Below, piece after piece: positions 26,569 through 36,336 of a stretch of DNA of 64,000 nucleotides; position 1 is the first letter of the stretch; every line of letters begins with the position of its first letter. The stretch is from contig NZ_KB905902.1 of assembly GCF_000381085.1 (NCBI RefSeq), positions 82,419 to 146,418 of the forward strand, in the 5' to 3' direction. The notes beneath the pieces were generated by a model, which was given only the letters and a program-made list of their open reading frames with translations, ran no database searches and was not told the DNA's origin. A program made the position numbers and the translations under genes. The stretch is from Thiomicrorhabdus arctica DSM 13458 (GTDB taxonomy: Bacteria > Pseudomonadota > Gammaproteobacteria > Thiomicrospirales > Thiomicrospiraceae).

Positions 26569-28401
26569 TTACCGTTCCAAATTATGTCGAAGACAGTTTA
26601 AAAATTCAAAACCAAAACGCGCCAGTTTGGTTTCACCAACGCCACTGATTCTAAGAAATTCGGAGTCATCTTGCGGACGTTGTTGCGCCATCTCCACTAG
26701 GGCGGCATCACCGAATACTTGGTACGCGGGAATGTCTTCGCTGTCAGCGATCTCTTTACGTAATATGCGTAGCTCTTCAAATAAAGCGCGATCTTTGTCC
26801 AATAAACTGTCTTTAGAAGATTTTTTGCCCGATGAGACACGGCTGCTTTTAGCGGCTTTAACTTCTTTTTTAGGGAAAGCCAGCTCTAAGTCTATTTTGC
26901 CTTTGAGCAGTTCACCTGAACTTTCAGTAAATTTAAGCACCGAATAGTTCTGAATGTCTTGAAAGAGGTAGCCTAAATGAATTAACTGTCGCAAAATACT
27001 GTTCCACTCATGTGTTGAATACTCTTTACCAATCCCATAGGTGCTGAGTGCTGCATGATTAAGTGAACGGATACGTTCATTATCCATGCCGCGTAATACA
27101 TCAATGATATGTTTCGCCCCAAATGATTGGTCTAAACGATAGACGCAGGACAAGGCTTTTTGGGCCGCAATTTTACCGTCAAATAGGGTCGGTGGATTAA
27201 GGCAAACATCGCAGTTACCACACGCTTTATGGCTGGGTTCACCAAAATAATTGAGGAGCACAATTCGGCGACAGTTTTGCGCTTCGGCAAAGTTGACCAT
27301 GCTTGAAAGTTTGAAGTTCTCAATGCGGCGTTGCTCTTCATCCGGAACTTGTTCGACAAAAAACTTGGCGGTGGCGACGTCCTGCATACTAAACAGCAAT
27401 AGAGCTTCTGAATCTAAACCATCACGTCCAGCTCGCCCGGTTTCTTGATAATAACCTTCAATATTTTTTGGCAGGTCGTAATGCACTACAAAACGCACAT
27501 TGGGTTTATCAATTCCCATGCCAAACGCCACAGTAGCGACCACGATATCGATTTCATCGCGTAAAAATTCCTGATGTACTGTTTGACGAATTAAAGCCGA
27601 TAAACCCGCATGGTAAGCCTTGGCTTTAAAACCCATGGCTTTAAGATTTTCGGCAACTTCTTCGACTTTTTTACGGCTTAAAGCATAGACAATTCCACAT
27701 TCATCCTTATGATCTTCCATAAAGGTCATTAACTGTTTAGCAGGTTGACGTTTTTCTAAGACGTGATAACGAATATTGGGCCGATCAAAACTGCTGACAT
27801 AGACTTTAGGCTGATGCAGGTGCAATTTGTCGAGAATATCCTGGCGGGTGGCATGGTCGGCGGTGGCCGTTAAAGCAATAAAGGGTACTTGCGGAAACAA
27901 GGCTCTTAATGACCCCATTTGTGCATATTCTGGACGAAAATTATGTCCCCACTGTGAGATACAGTGCGCTTCATCAATCGCGAAGAGAGAAATGGGTAGG
28001 CTTTGCAGTTGATTGATAAAGTTGGGTTGCATCAGTCGTTCAGGAGAGACATAAAGCAGATCTAATTCCCCCATATGCAGTTGGCGCATCACTTGGTGCT
28101 CAGTGTCTGGATCTAAACTTGAATTATAGTACTCTGCGCGAATGCCATAAGCCTTAAGGGCTGAAACCTGATCCTGCATCAATGCAATTAAAGGTGAGAC
28201 GACAATCGTAGTGCCGTTACGAATCAGCGCTGGAATTTGATAACAAGCCGATTTACCTCCACCGGTCGGCATCAGTACAAAACTATCATGACCTTGAATG
28301 GCATCCTCAATAATTTCAGCCTGCTGATTACGGAATGACTCATAGCCAAAAATATCTTTTAAAACTTCTAAGGCTAGGGTTTGTGTTGGAGTTGGAGTCA
28401 T
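26569..28401 (-). CDS. recQ: ATP-dependent DNA helicase RecQ
   Basis: A 610-residue 3'-5' helicase. Walker A is MPTGGGKSACYQIPAL (~43-58), the DEAH box is FAIDEAHCISQWGHNFRPEY, and motif VI is QETGRAGRDG. The RecQ zinc domain has CRR and CGNCDVC (near residues 378-402), then the winged helix and a C-terminal HRDC domain (EELRILRKEIA, ending near residue 605). All domains are present. It is likely in the same transcription direction as polA, with a long palindrome between the two. Confidence 0.95.
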   Translation of the reverse strand: MTPTPTQTLALEVLKDIFGYESFRNQQAEIIEDAIQGHDSFVLMPTGGGKSACYQIPALIRNGTTIVVSPLIALMQDQVSALKAYGIRAEYYNSSLDPDTEHQVMRQLHMGELDLLYVSPERLMQPNFINQLQSLPISLFAIDEAHCISQWGHNFRPEYAQMGSLRALFPQVPFIALTATADHATRQDILDKLHLHQPKVYVSSFDRPNIRYHVLEKRQPAKQLMTFMEDHKDECGIVYALSRKKVEEVAENLKAMGFKAKAYHAGLSALIRQTVHQEFLRDEIDIVVATVAFGMGIDKPNVRFVVHYDLPKNIEGYYQETGRAGRDGLDSEALLLFSMQDVATAKFFVEQVPDEEQRRIENFKLSSMVNFAEAQNCRRIVLLNYFGEPSHKACGNCDVCLNPPTLFDGKIAAQKALSCVYRLDQSFGAKHIIDVLRGMDNERIRSLNHAALSTYGIGKEYSTHEWNSILRQLIHLGYLFQDIQNYSVLKFTESSGELLKGKIDLELAFPKKEVKAAKSSRVSSGKKSSKDSLLDKDRALFEELRILRKEIADSEDIPAYQVFGDAALVEMAQQRPQDDSEFLRISGVGETKLARFGFEFLNCLRHNLER

Positions 28402-28476
28402 AGTGGTCTTTTAAGTTGTTTTAATGTGTTTTTAAGAGATGTGTCGATTTTTTCTGGGACTTTACAGACACATTAC

Positions 28477-28502
28477 CAAAGCTACCAGGCCTGGTAGCTT
28501 TG
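28477..28502. repeat. CCAGGCCTGG palindrome, copy 4 (26 bp, perfect)
   Basis: A perfect 26-bp palindrome centred on AGG/CCT, with outer arms CAAAGCT and AGCTTTG. It is downstream of polA and upstream of recQ. It could form a strong RNA hairpin, but no T run follows on the polA strand. Confidence 0.9.
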
Positions 28503-28576
28503 AATTCATGCCTGTAAGAGGGTATGACCATAGATGAAAAAATAATGTTTAAGGAGGGTTAAGGCCTTTAGCGTCT

Positions 28577-31411
28577 CTAGTGCGCTTCGTCCCAGTTTTT
28601 ACCCTGTCCAACTTCGACAATCAGTGGGACTTTTAAAGTTAAAGCCGATTCCATAATGGCTCTGATTTCCGCTTTAGCACCCTCTAAGTCTTTATCTGCG
28701 ACCTCAAATACTAATTCATCGTGTACCTGCATCAGCATGATGAGGTCGTAAGGCGCGGTTTTCAACCAAGCTTCCATTTTGATCATGGCAATCTTAATAA
28801 TGTCGGCCGCAGTGCCTTGCATCGGTGCATTGATCGCAGTACGTTCTGCATACTGGCGCAGTTGACCGTTAGATGCATTAATGTCTGGAAGATAAAGGCG
28901 GCGGCCCTTTAAGGTTTCAACATAGCCGGTCGCTTTGGCTTGCTGTTTAGTGTTTTCCATATAGGTCAATACACCTGGATAGCGAGCAAAATACAAATTA
29001 ATGTACTCTTGCGCTAGGCCACGTGAAACATTGAGTTGCTTGGCAAGCCCAAATGCAGACATCCCATAAATCAAACCGAAGTTCACCGCTTTAGCGCTAC
29101 GACGTTGTTCGGTGGTGACGTCTTGTAAATCAATACCAAATATTTCGGCGGCGGTGGCCTGGTGAATATCTCGACCTTGAGCAAAAGCATTGAGTAGACT
29201 ATCATCATCCGACAAATGGGCCATGATGCGTAACTCGATTTGTGAGTAATCGGCCGCCACCATGGTGTAACCAGGACGAGTAATAAAGGCTTGACGAATA
29301 CGACGACCTTCTGCAGAACGAATTGGAATGTTTTGCAGGTTTGGTTCTGTGGAAGACAAGCGACCCGTTGACGCAACCGCTTGCATATAAGAAGTATGAA
29401 TACGTCCAGTGCCTGGGTCAATTTGCTTCGGTAACGAGTCAGTATAGGTCGATTTCAGTTTGGCTAAGCTGCGATACTCTAAAATCAAAATAGGCATTTC
29501 ATGGCCCTGTTCAGCCAATTCGGCTAATACCGGTTCAGCCGTAGAGGCTTGGCCTTTTGGCGTTTTTTTGAGAACCGGCAGTTCCAAATTTTCAAACAGA
29601 ATGACTTGTAACTGTTTTGATGAGTTCAGGTTAAAAGCTTCTCCTGCAATTAAATGCGCTTTTTGTTCGAGTTCAGCCAGTTTCGCAGTAATTTCGACAC
29701 TCTGTTTTGCTAACATCTCAGTGTCTAATAAGACCCCATTACGTTCCATATGCGCTAACACGGGAACTAATGGCATTTCTATGTCGGTAAATACCTTCTT
29801 TAAGCTGGGTTCTGCTTCTAATTGTTTCCAAAGTGTTTGATGGAGCTGTAAGGTGATATCGGCATCTTCGGCAGCATAAGGGCTGGCGGTTTTAATCTCG
29901 ATTTGATTAAACGTCAGCTGTTTTTTTCCTTTACCAGCAATATCTTCAAAATGAATGGTGCGATGATTTAGATACTTCAGCGCCAAATCATCCATATTAT
30001 GACGGGTTGCAATACTGTTTAAACAGTAGGACTCAATCATGGTGTCAAACTGGATACCTCTTAAGGTGATGCCGTGATTTTGCAGCACATGCCAGTCATA
30101 TTTAAGGTTTTGACCACATTTAGCAACCGCTTCATCTTCTAGAATTGGTTTTAACCGTGCTAAAACCATCTCCAAATCCAATTGATCAGGTGCGCCTTCG
30201 TAATCGTGTCCTAATGGAATATAGCAAGCGAGGTTATTATCATCGTTTAGATTTTTAACCGCTAAACAGATGCCGACCACCTTGGCTTGCTGGGTATTTA
30301 AAGAGGTGGTTTCGGTATCAATCGCAAACAAGTCGGCATTTTCAATACGCTCTATCCAACGTTCAAACTGAGCGGGCATATAAATGGTTTCGTAAACCCC
30401 AGCACTGCTACTCGCAGGGCTTTCTGTTGAAGTGGCCGTAACACCATCAGTTGGGGCTGATTTGGTTACAAGGGGTGCAGGTGCTCGAGTGCCATTGGTT
30501 TTGGTGAAAGGCACTTGGCCATTCTGGATCTGTTTTAACCAGGTATTCAATTCATATTCGGCAAACAGTTCTTGCAGACGTTCCATATCGGCCGGATGGC
30601 GTTGGATATCTTCTAAATGCACCGGCAGATCGCAATCTAATTTAATCTCAGTTAATTTACGCGATAAAGCGAGTTGCTCCAGGTTGTCACGTAAATATTC
30701 GCCAATTTTGCCGCCAATCATCGGCGCATTGGCCACCAGATTATCAATATTTCCAAAAGCGGTTAACCACTTCACCGCGGTTTTCGGTCCACACTTGGGA
30801 ATACCGGGAATATTATCGGAACTGTCGCCAACCAAGGCCAAATAATCAATAATTTGGTTGGGACGCACGCCAAACTTTTCCTGTACATAGTCAGGGGTAG
30901 AGTATGTATTCGTCATGGTATTGATTAAGGTGACATGCTCATTAACCAACTGCGCTAAATCTTTATCACCGGTAGAGATCAAGGTGTCGTGTTGGGCTTC
31001 CGTAGCCTGAAAAGCAAAGGTACCCATGACATCATCGGCTTCGACGCCATCAATCACTAGTAACGGCAAACCTAACGCCTTAACGATTTCATGAATCGGT
31101 TCAATCTGACTGCGCAGTTCATCTGGCATCGGTGGACGATGGGCTTTATATTCTGAATACATTTCATTACGAAAGGTCGGCCCTTTGGCATCAAAAATGA
31201 CCGCCATTTTTTCAGGCTGATACTTTTCGAGCAACTTACCGAGCATATTGATCACGCCATAAATCGCCCCAGTGGCCTGGCCTTTACTGGAAGTCAAAGA
31301 AGGCATGGCATGGAATGCTCTAAACAGATAAGAGGAGCCATCCACCAAAATAAAGGGGCTTTCTGGATTGGTGATAATTTGTGGAGTTGATTCAGAATTC
31401 GATTCAGTCAT
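28577..31411 (-). CDS. polA: DNA polymerase I
   Basis: A 944-residue full-length Pol I. The 5'-3' exonuclease domain (1-~300) has VDGSSYLFRAFHA and VEADDVMGTFA. The 3'-5' exonuclease domain (~345-530) has FAIDTETTSL and AAEDADIT. The polymerase domain (~540-944) has ADYSQIELRIMAHLS (motif A), RRSAKAVNFGLIYGMS (motif B) and MQVHDELVFEV (motif C). All three catalytic sites look intact. It is divergent from thrB; the short gap holds a GGTAAAA/TTTTACC inverted repeat at 31427-31452. Confidence 0.96.
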   Translation of the reverse strand: MTESNSESTPQIITNPESPFILVDGSSYLFRAFHAMPSLTSSKGQATGAIYGVINMLGKLLEKYQPEKMAVIFDAKGPTFRNEMYSEYKAHRPPMPDELRSQIEPIHEIVKALGLPLLVIDGVEADDVMGTFAFQATEAQHDTLISTGDKDLAQLVNEHVTLINTMTNTYSTPDYVQEKFGVRPNQIIDYLALVGDSSDNIPGIPKCGPKTAVKWLTAFGNIDNLVANAPMIGGKIGEYLRDNLEQLALSRKLTEIKLDCDLPVHLEDIQRHPADMERLQELFAEYELNTWLKQIQNGQVPFTKTNGTRAPAPLVTKSAPTDGVTATSTESPASSSAGVYETIYMPAQFERWIERIENADLFAIDTETTSLNTQQAKVVGICLAVKNLNDDNNLACYIPLGHDYEGAPDQLDLEMVLARLKPILEDEAVAKCGQNLKYDWHVLQNHGITLRGIQFDTMIESYCLNSIATRHNMDDLALKYLNHRTIHFEDIAGKGKKQLTFNQIEIKTASPYAAEDADITLQLHQTLWKQLEAEPSLKKVFTDIEMPLVPVLAHMERNGVLLDTEMLAKQSVEITAKLAELEQKAHLIAGEAFNLNSSKQLQVILFENLELPVLKKTPKGQASTAEPVLAELAEQGHEMPILILEYRSLAKLKSTYTDSLPKQIDPGTGRIHTSYMQAVASTGRLSSTEPNLQNIPIRSAEGRRIRQAFITRPGYTMVAADYSQIELRIMAHLSDDDSLLNAFAQGRDIHQATAAEIFGIDLQDVTTEQRRSAKAVNFGLIYGMSAFGLAKQLNVSRGLAQEYINLYFARYPGVLTYMENTKQQAKATGYVETLKGRRLYLPDINASNGQLRQYAERTAINAPMQGTAADIIKIAMIKMEAWLKTAPYDLIMLMQVHDELVFEVADKDLEGAKAEIRAIMESALTLKVPLIVEVGQGKNWDEAH

Positions 31412-31504
31412 TTTGTCGCCTGATATGGTAAAATTTGTCGCATTATTTTACCTTAGTTAGCATGGATTTAATTATCCCTAACCAAAATTAAGAGACTTTA
31501 CTTT

Positions 31505-32458
31505 ATGTCTGTCTATACAGTCGTTGAAGAAAACCAGTTAATCACCTTTTTAGAAGAGTATGACGTAGGATTTTTAGAGAGCTTTGAAGGGATCAGTGCC
31601 GGAATTGAAAATACCAATTATTTCGTCAACACTCGGCATAATGGTCAACTGAAACAGTTTGTTTTAACGATTTTTGAACATCATGATTTTGAAGAGTTAC
31701 CGTACTTCTTGAATATTATGGCGTTTATGGCGGAGCATAAAATCCCCACCGCACATCCGATGCCGACTCATTCAGAGGGGTATTTAAAAGAGCTGTGTGG
31801 TAAACCTGCCTCTTTGGTAACCCGCTTAACAGGCGGTGGAGTCGATCATCCTTCTGTTATACAGTGTGGCGTGATGGGTAAGCAGTTGGCGTCTTTTCAC
31901 CAGGCCGGTTTAGAGTATGAGCAATGCCGTGCGAATGATCGAGGTATTGATTGGATGCAATCGACCTTTGATGAGATAAATACCCATTTAACGATTGAAG
32001 AGCGCGATTTGATTACCGCTGAACTGGCGTACCAAAACCAAATTGATTGGGCGCATCTGCCACAGGGTGTGATTCATGCTGATTTGTTTTGTGATAATGC
32101 CTTGTTTGATGGGGATGAATTGACGGGGATTATTGACCTCTACTATGCTTGTAATGCAGCCTTTTTGTACGATCTTGCTGTAATGGTAAATGACTGGTGT
32201 CGAATGAATACTGAAAACCCAGCAGACATTCATTTTGATGAGTCCAAGATCGCCACTATGGTGTTTGCCTACCAACAACAACGTCCATTGACCGAAGCAG
32301 AGCAACAGGCTTGGCCAGCCGCATTACGGTTGGCCGCGTTACGTTTCTTTTTATCGCGTTTACAAGACAAGTGTATGCCACGTGAAGGTGAAATGACGCA
32401 GATTAAAAACCCTGATGTCTTTAAAAAAGTATTACAAATTCACCAGAATACGCTTTAA
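31505..32458 (+). CDS. thrB: Homoserine kinase
   Basis: A 317-residue kinase with the aminoglycoside phosphotransferase fold, the ThrB type common in proteobacteria and distinct from GHMP-type ThrB. It phosphorylates homoserine in threonine synthesis. GISAGIENTNYFV is the nucleotide-binding loop, GVIHADLFCDNALF the catalytic loop (Asp, Asn), and GIIDLYYACNAAFLYDLAV the metal-binding segment. It is a single gene, divergent from polA. Confidence 0.92.
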   Translation: MSVYTVVEENQLITFLEEYDVGFLESFEGISAGIENTNYFVNTRHNGQLKQFVLTIFEHHDFEELPYFLNIMAFMAEHKIPTAHPMPTHSEGYLKELCGKPASLVTRLTGGGVDHPSVIQCGVMGKQLASFHQAGLEYEQCRANDRGIDWMQSTFDEINTHLTIEERDLITAELAYQNQIDWAHLPQGVIHADLFCDNALFDGDELTGIIDLYYACNAAFLYDLAVMVNDWCRMNTENPADIHFDESKIATMVFAYQQQRPLTEAEQQAWPAALRLAALRFFLSRLQDKCMPREGEMTQIKNPDVFKKVLQIHQNTL

Positions 32459-32531
32459 ATATATACTTACCAGACTGGCCAATTGTTAGAATTTCAGCGA
32501 TGGATAGGCAACTCTGCATCTTGCTGAGTGG

Positions 32532-34766
32532 TTAAATTTTGTGATAATAACGATAAGTATTTCGTCCCTCGTTTTTAGACAGGTAAAGTGCTTCATCAGC
32601 CATTTTTTGAAGCGACTTAATATCCACCGTATCTTTAGGATAACAGCTAATACCGATGCTGGCACCGATTTGAATAGGGTGATTTTCGATGAGAAATTGG
32701 GTTTTTAACTTATTTAGGATTCTTTCAGCCAATATTGCCACCTCTTTTGGGTCATGAATACCGTTAAGGATAATGGAAAATTCATCACCCCCCAGTCTTG
32801 CGATAATATCAATTTCACGGCAGCAATAAATCAGAACGTCAGCTACTCTTTGCAGCAAGACATCCCCCACATAATGACCATAAGTGTCGTTCACTGGTTT
32901 GAACTTATCAAGGTCGATACTCATTAGACAAAATTGTGTCTTGAAACGCTTAGCCTGTTGTTGCATCTCAAGCAGGCGTTGATTAAATTGATATCTATTT
33001 GCCAAGCCTGTTAGAGAGTCTGTCATGGCAAGTTTTTCTATCTGTGCATCCTTCTCTTTACGTTCGGTAATATCGCGCACCAAACCGGTGAACCTAAGTT
33101 CATTCGCAACTCTTATGGTATTGAGAGTGATTTCAACCGGAAAAATTTCTCCATTTTTTCTCTGAGCTGTTTGGTCTAAAGAGTTGCTTTGATCACGAGT
33201 CGACTTCCCTTCTGAAAATGCTTTTAGATAACCATCATGGGCACTTTTAATCGGTTCATGCATCAATAAAGAGATGTTTTTACCGATGATTTCATCGGCT
33301 TTGTAGCCAAATATTTTTTCCGAGCCAGGGTTAAAGGTTTCGATTATCCCTTTGGCGTTAATCGTGATAATGCCATCTCTGACAGTGTTTAATATTGAAC
33401 TGACGAGCAATTGATCTTTTTCGGCAGCCTTACGTGCCGAGATCATCTGTTCTGTCATAAGCATCGCTTTATGGGCTTCTTCTTCAGAACGTTGATGCAA
33501 CTGCTTGTTTTCTTCAAGTTTCTGTTTTAGCGCTTTATTGACTTGTACTAGGGTTTCTTCTGATTCGAATCGTTTTATGACATTGGTTTTAAACACTTTC
33601 ACCGCCCGCACCATTTGGCCAATTTCATTTTTGGCTTGGTGCCCAGTAATTTCAATATCAAGTTGATTGTCTGCCAGTCGCACCATGTTTTTTGTCAGCT
33701 TAAGAATAGGCTGAATGATATAGAATCGAATAAGGAGAATAACAATGAAAATTAGAAAAACAATGGTAAAAACACTGGCCCATCTACCCAGAGGTATTGC
33801 TTTATTAACGGCTTCAAGCGCTTTAGAGACATTGATAGAGTGAGTAGAAATTTGACGATTAACTTCTTGTTCGAGAATTTGAAAACTGCGTAAAGCTGGA
33901 ACATCATTGACATAAACATCACGATCAATCTCTTTAATAGATTCACCCAGCGCGATTAATTCAGGTATTTTGTCTAAATTTTTAGAATATTGCATTAGCA
34001 TTGACTCAATCTCCTTGAGTGCCAATTTTTCAGAGTCTTTCAGAGGCAGTTGTCGATACTGGCGAATTGAAGCTTCAACGAGCTGGATATTGATTTTGAT
34101 TTCATTTATTAGGTGGGTGTCTTGCAAGGTGTCTTCATGGGTCATTTTATGACGAAGAATATAGTTTTTGAACTTATGGATTACGCCACCATAACCGAGC
34201 GCGGCACGCAAATCTGCGATGATACGGGTCTTATTGATGGGGTTATTATTGGTTTGTTTTGAGAAGGTCGCTTGACGAAGGGCTTTTAGCCCTCGTAATG
34301 CGGGATGATCGTCCACTGCTATAGCTTGGTCAATTTCTGATAGGCTGTACTCTTCTGCTTTCATCGTTTGCGCTTTTCGCAATGCATTTTTATACGCTGT
34401 GACCACGGCGAGTATATCTTTAATGGCAAGAGTTTCCGTGGTGGTCAGCTCCAAAGCAGAATACTGTTTCAAAAAAGCTTTAATCGCACCGATGTTTGAT
34501 TCAACCTGGCTTTTGTACTCTTCACTATCGCGCAGAAGATAGTTCTTGAAATTATGAATCATACCTCCATAACCAATGGCTGCTCTCAAGGCACCTTCTA
34601 GCCGTGCCTTTTCACTCAGATCTGTTTGATACAGTTGCCAAGCATTATCAATGACCACAATATTTTTTTCGACAAAGTAAGAGCTGACGATAATCACCAC
34701 CGTTATGAAGCCCGTGAGGAAGGCTAGAATCCAAGTAAAGGTCGCTAATTTTAAATTGGAAAGCAT
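32532..34766 (-). CDS. Membrane diguanylate cyclase with duplicated sensor module (HAMP-PAS-GGDEF)
   Basis: About 744 residues from the ATG at 34766, which has AAGG upstream; an in-frame TTG at 34790 has none. An N-terminal membrane helix is followed by an extracytoplasmic region with two copies of one module. Each copy holds GYGGxIHxFKNYxLR (near residues 65 and 191) followed by a DHPALRGLKAL-like or DVPALRSFQIL-like end. A second helix near residue 330 leads to HAMP, a coiled coil, PAS (~455-575) and GGDEF (~585-744) with an intact ARLGGDEF. An RxxD inhibitory site (REID) sits five residues before GGDEF. It should make c-di-GMP in response to an unknown periplasmic signal. Confidence 0.9.
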   Translation of the reverse strand: MLSNLKLATFTWILAFLTGFITVVIIVSSYFVEKNIVVIDNAWQLYQTDLSEKARLEGALRAAIGYGGMIHNFKNYLLRDSEEYKSQVESNIGAIKAFLKQYSALELTTTETLAIKDILAVVTAYKNALRKAQTMKAEEYSLSEIDQAIAVDDHPALRGLKALRQATFSKQTNNNPINKTRIIADLRAALGYGGVIHKFKNYILRHKMTHEDTLQDTHLINEIKINIQLVEASIRQYRQLPLKDSEKLALKEIESMLMQYSKNLDKIPELIALGESIKEIDRDVYVNDVPALRSFQILEQEVNRQISTHSINVSKALEAVNKAIPLGRWASVFTIVFLIFIVILLIRFYIIQPILKLTKNMVRLADNQLDIEITGHQAKNEIGQMVRAVKVFKTNVIKRFESEETLVQVNKALKQKLEENKQLHQRSEEEAHKAMLMTEQMISARKAAEKDQLLVSSILNTVRDGIITINAKGIIETFNPGSEKIFGYKADEIIGKNISLLMHEPIKSAHDGYLKAFSEGKSTRDQSNSLDQTAQRKNGEIFPVEITLNTIRVANELRFTGLVRDITERKEKDAQIEKLAMTDSLTGLANRYQFNQRLLEMQQQAKRFKTQFCLMSIDLDKFKPVNDTYGHYVGDVLLQRVADVLIYCCREIDIIARLGGDEFSIILNGIHDPKEVAILAERILNKLKTQFLIENHPIQIGASIGISCYPKDTVDIKSLQKMADEALYLSKNEGRNTYRYYHKI

Positions 34767-35065
34767 GTGCGGTGCCTTTTGAAGATACAAAACTAAAAAT
34801 AAGGTTAGGGAGTTGTTTGCCTAATTTAACGAGTAACCAGTGTAATGAAACCGAGGGTGAATTCAGGGTTGTAAGTATAGGCGGATTGGGTCAAATTTTT
34901 TATTGATTATTTGTTGAGATCCATAAGCTGAATGTATCCGGTACTTTTTGCCTGTAAGTCGTCTTTTTTAGGTTCACCGAACGCAAAATTACAATGAGTT
35001 TCTCAAAAAATTGGGTTTACAAAAGTTAAAACTAAAACCCTTATTATACACTGACTGATGATTGA

Positions 35066-36271
35066 TTAAATTCCAGCATTGTGTACGGAAGAATTAGCGA
35101 GCCATCCTTTCATACCTGTCACGACTACGAGTAATCCAATTAATCCAATCGCAGATAAGCTTAATACCGCGTAAACACTGACTTGTTCCCAGGGTAGCCC
35201 GATCAGAAGATTTCCTAATGCCATCGCAATGGCGGTGCCCAAATAAAAAAGACCATACGCTTTGCCTTTATTCTGTGTTGTTTGTCCGATACGACTGCGT
35301 AAAGCATTAAATCCTCCAACCACAAAGATACCTTGAAAAATGAAGGCTAGAATAATGGCCGTTGGACTGTGAAAGAACAGTAATAAAGTGGATAAAACAC
35401 CGGCCCATAAGCTCAAGCGCAGTAACCATTGTGCTCCTTGGGCATCTAAGCGTTTCCCTATCCGGTAGCTAATGAGGGTTTGAGTCAGTGCTGAAACGAC
35501 CATTAATAATGGAAGCCAGTGAGTGCCAATACCGATTTCACTGCCCCTCATCACCATAAATGCATCATTCAACATAAAAAAGACCGCTAAAAAATATACA
35601 GTAAACCATGACCATAATGAGGGATCAAAATGAGACCAGCTTTCATTGGACGGTGAATGATGGGGTGCCTTGGTTGATTTTTTTTGTGAATGTTTAACGG
35701 TGTCTTTGACAAAGAAAATTAAGATCAGCACGCCGATGATGCCAGGAATGATCGTTAATTCAAACATGGTACGTATCAAATCTGCAGATTGACCTAACCA
35801 GCTCAACAATAAAAAGGCGATGATTCCACCTATGGTTTCGCCTGCAATATCTAATGTTTTATGGAGACCAAATGCCTTTCCCTGGTTTTGTTGCTGTGCA
35901 GATGCAGAGATCAGCATATCTTTGGGAGCGCTGCGAATGGCTTTACCTAAACGTTCTGTGGCACTGATGGCGGCAACGCTCACCCAGGTACTTGTATAGG
36001 CTAACAGAGGTTTCGTAATGGCGGATAAACTATAACCGATCAGTAAAAGTGGTTTGGTGATTTGAAATTTATCACTCAGATAACCACCGACCCAACGAAG
36101 TAAATAAGAGACGAGGGTGGTAATGGCTAATACGTACCCTAGTTTATCCATGCCTTGATTGAGAACAATGACCACATAGATAGGAATAAGTGGCTTGACC
36201 ATTGCAGAGGCCATATCGGTGAAAAAACTGACCCATCCAAGTGCAAAAATATTTGGAGATATTTTAAGCAT
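35066..36271 (-). CDS. Major facilitator superfamily transporter
   Basis: An inner-membrane transporter of about 401 residues with 12 predicted helices. The loop 2-3 signature is YLLRWVGGYLSDKFQITKPLLLIG, with the MFS-like GGYLSDKF, and SAPKDMLISASAQQQNQGKAFG resembles a common MFS subgroup. The ATG at 36271 is chosen for its AAAGAGG, in preference to the GTG at 36277. The substrate is unknown; a drug or organic anion exporter is possible. A CCAGGCCTGG copy lies 28 bp upstream. Confidence 0.85.
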   Translation of the reverse strand: MLKISPNIFALGWVSFFTDMASAMVKPLIPIYVVIVLNQGMDKLGYVLAITTLVSYLLRWVGGYLSDKFQITKPLLLIGYSLSAITKPLLAYTSTWVSVAAISATERLGKAIRSAPKDMLISASAQQQNQGKAFGLHKTLDIAGETIGGIIAFLLLSWLGQSADLIRTMFELTIIPGIIGVLILIFFVKDTVKHSQKKSTKAPHHSPSNESWSHFDPSLWSWFTVYFLAVFFMLNDAFMVMRGSEIGIGTHWLPLLMVVSALTQTLISYRIGKRLDAQGAQWLLRLSLWAGVLSTLLLFFHSPTAIILAFIFQGIFVVGGFNALRSRIGQTTQNKGKAYGLFYLGTAIAMALGNLLIGLPWEQVSVYAVLSLSAIGLIGLLVVVTGMKGWLANSSVHNAGI

Positions 36272-36298
36272 AACCACCTCTTTATTTCAAAGTAGCTT

Positions 36299-36310
36299 AC
36301 CAGGCCTGGT
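36299..36310. repeat. CCAGGCCTGG palindrome, copy 5
   Basis: An exact ACCAGGCCTGGT with little arm extension. It lies in the 65-bp gap downstream of rluF and upstream of the MFS gene. Confidence 0.85.
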
Positions 36311-36336
36311 CATTTTGTAAAACAGATTTTAAGCCA

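Noticed and set aside
32465-32482. CCAGACTGGCC between thrB and the diguanylate cyclase as a twelfth palindrome copy
   Set aside because: The core AGGCCT is not present, so it does not meet the definition of the family.
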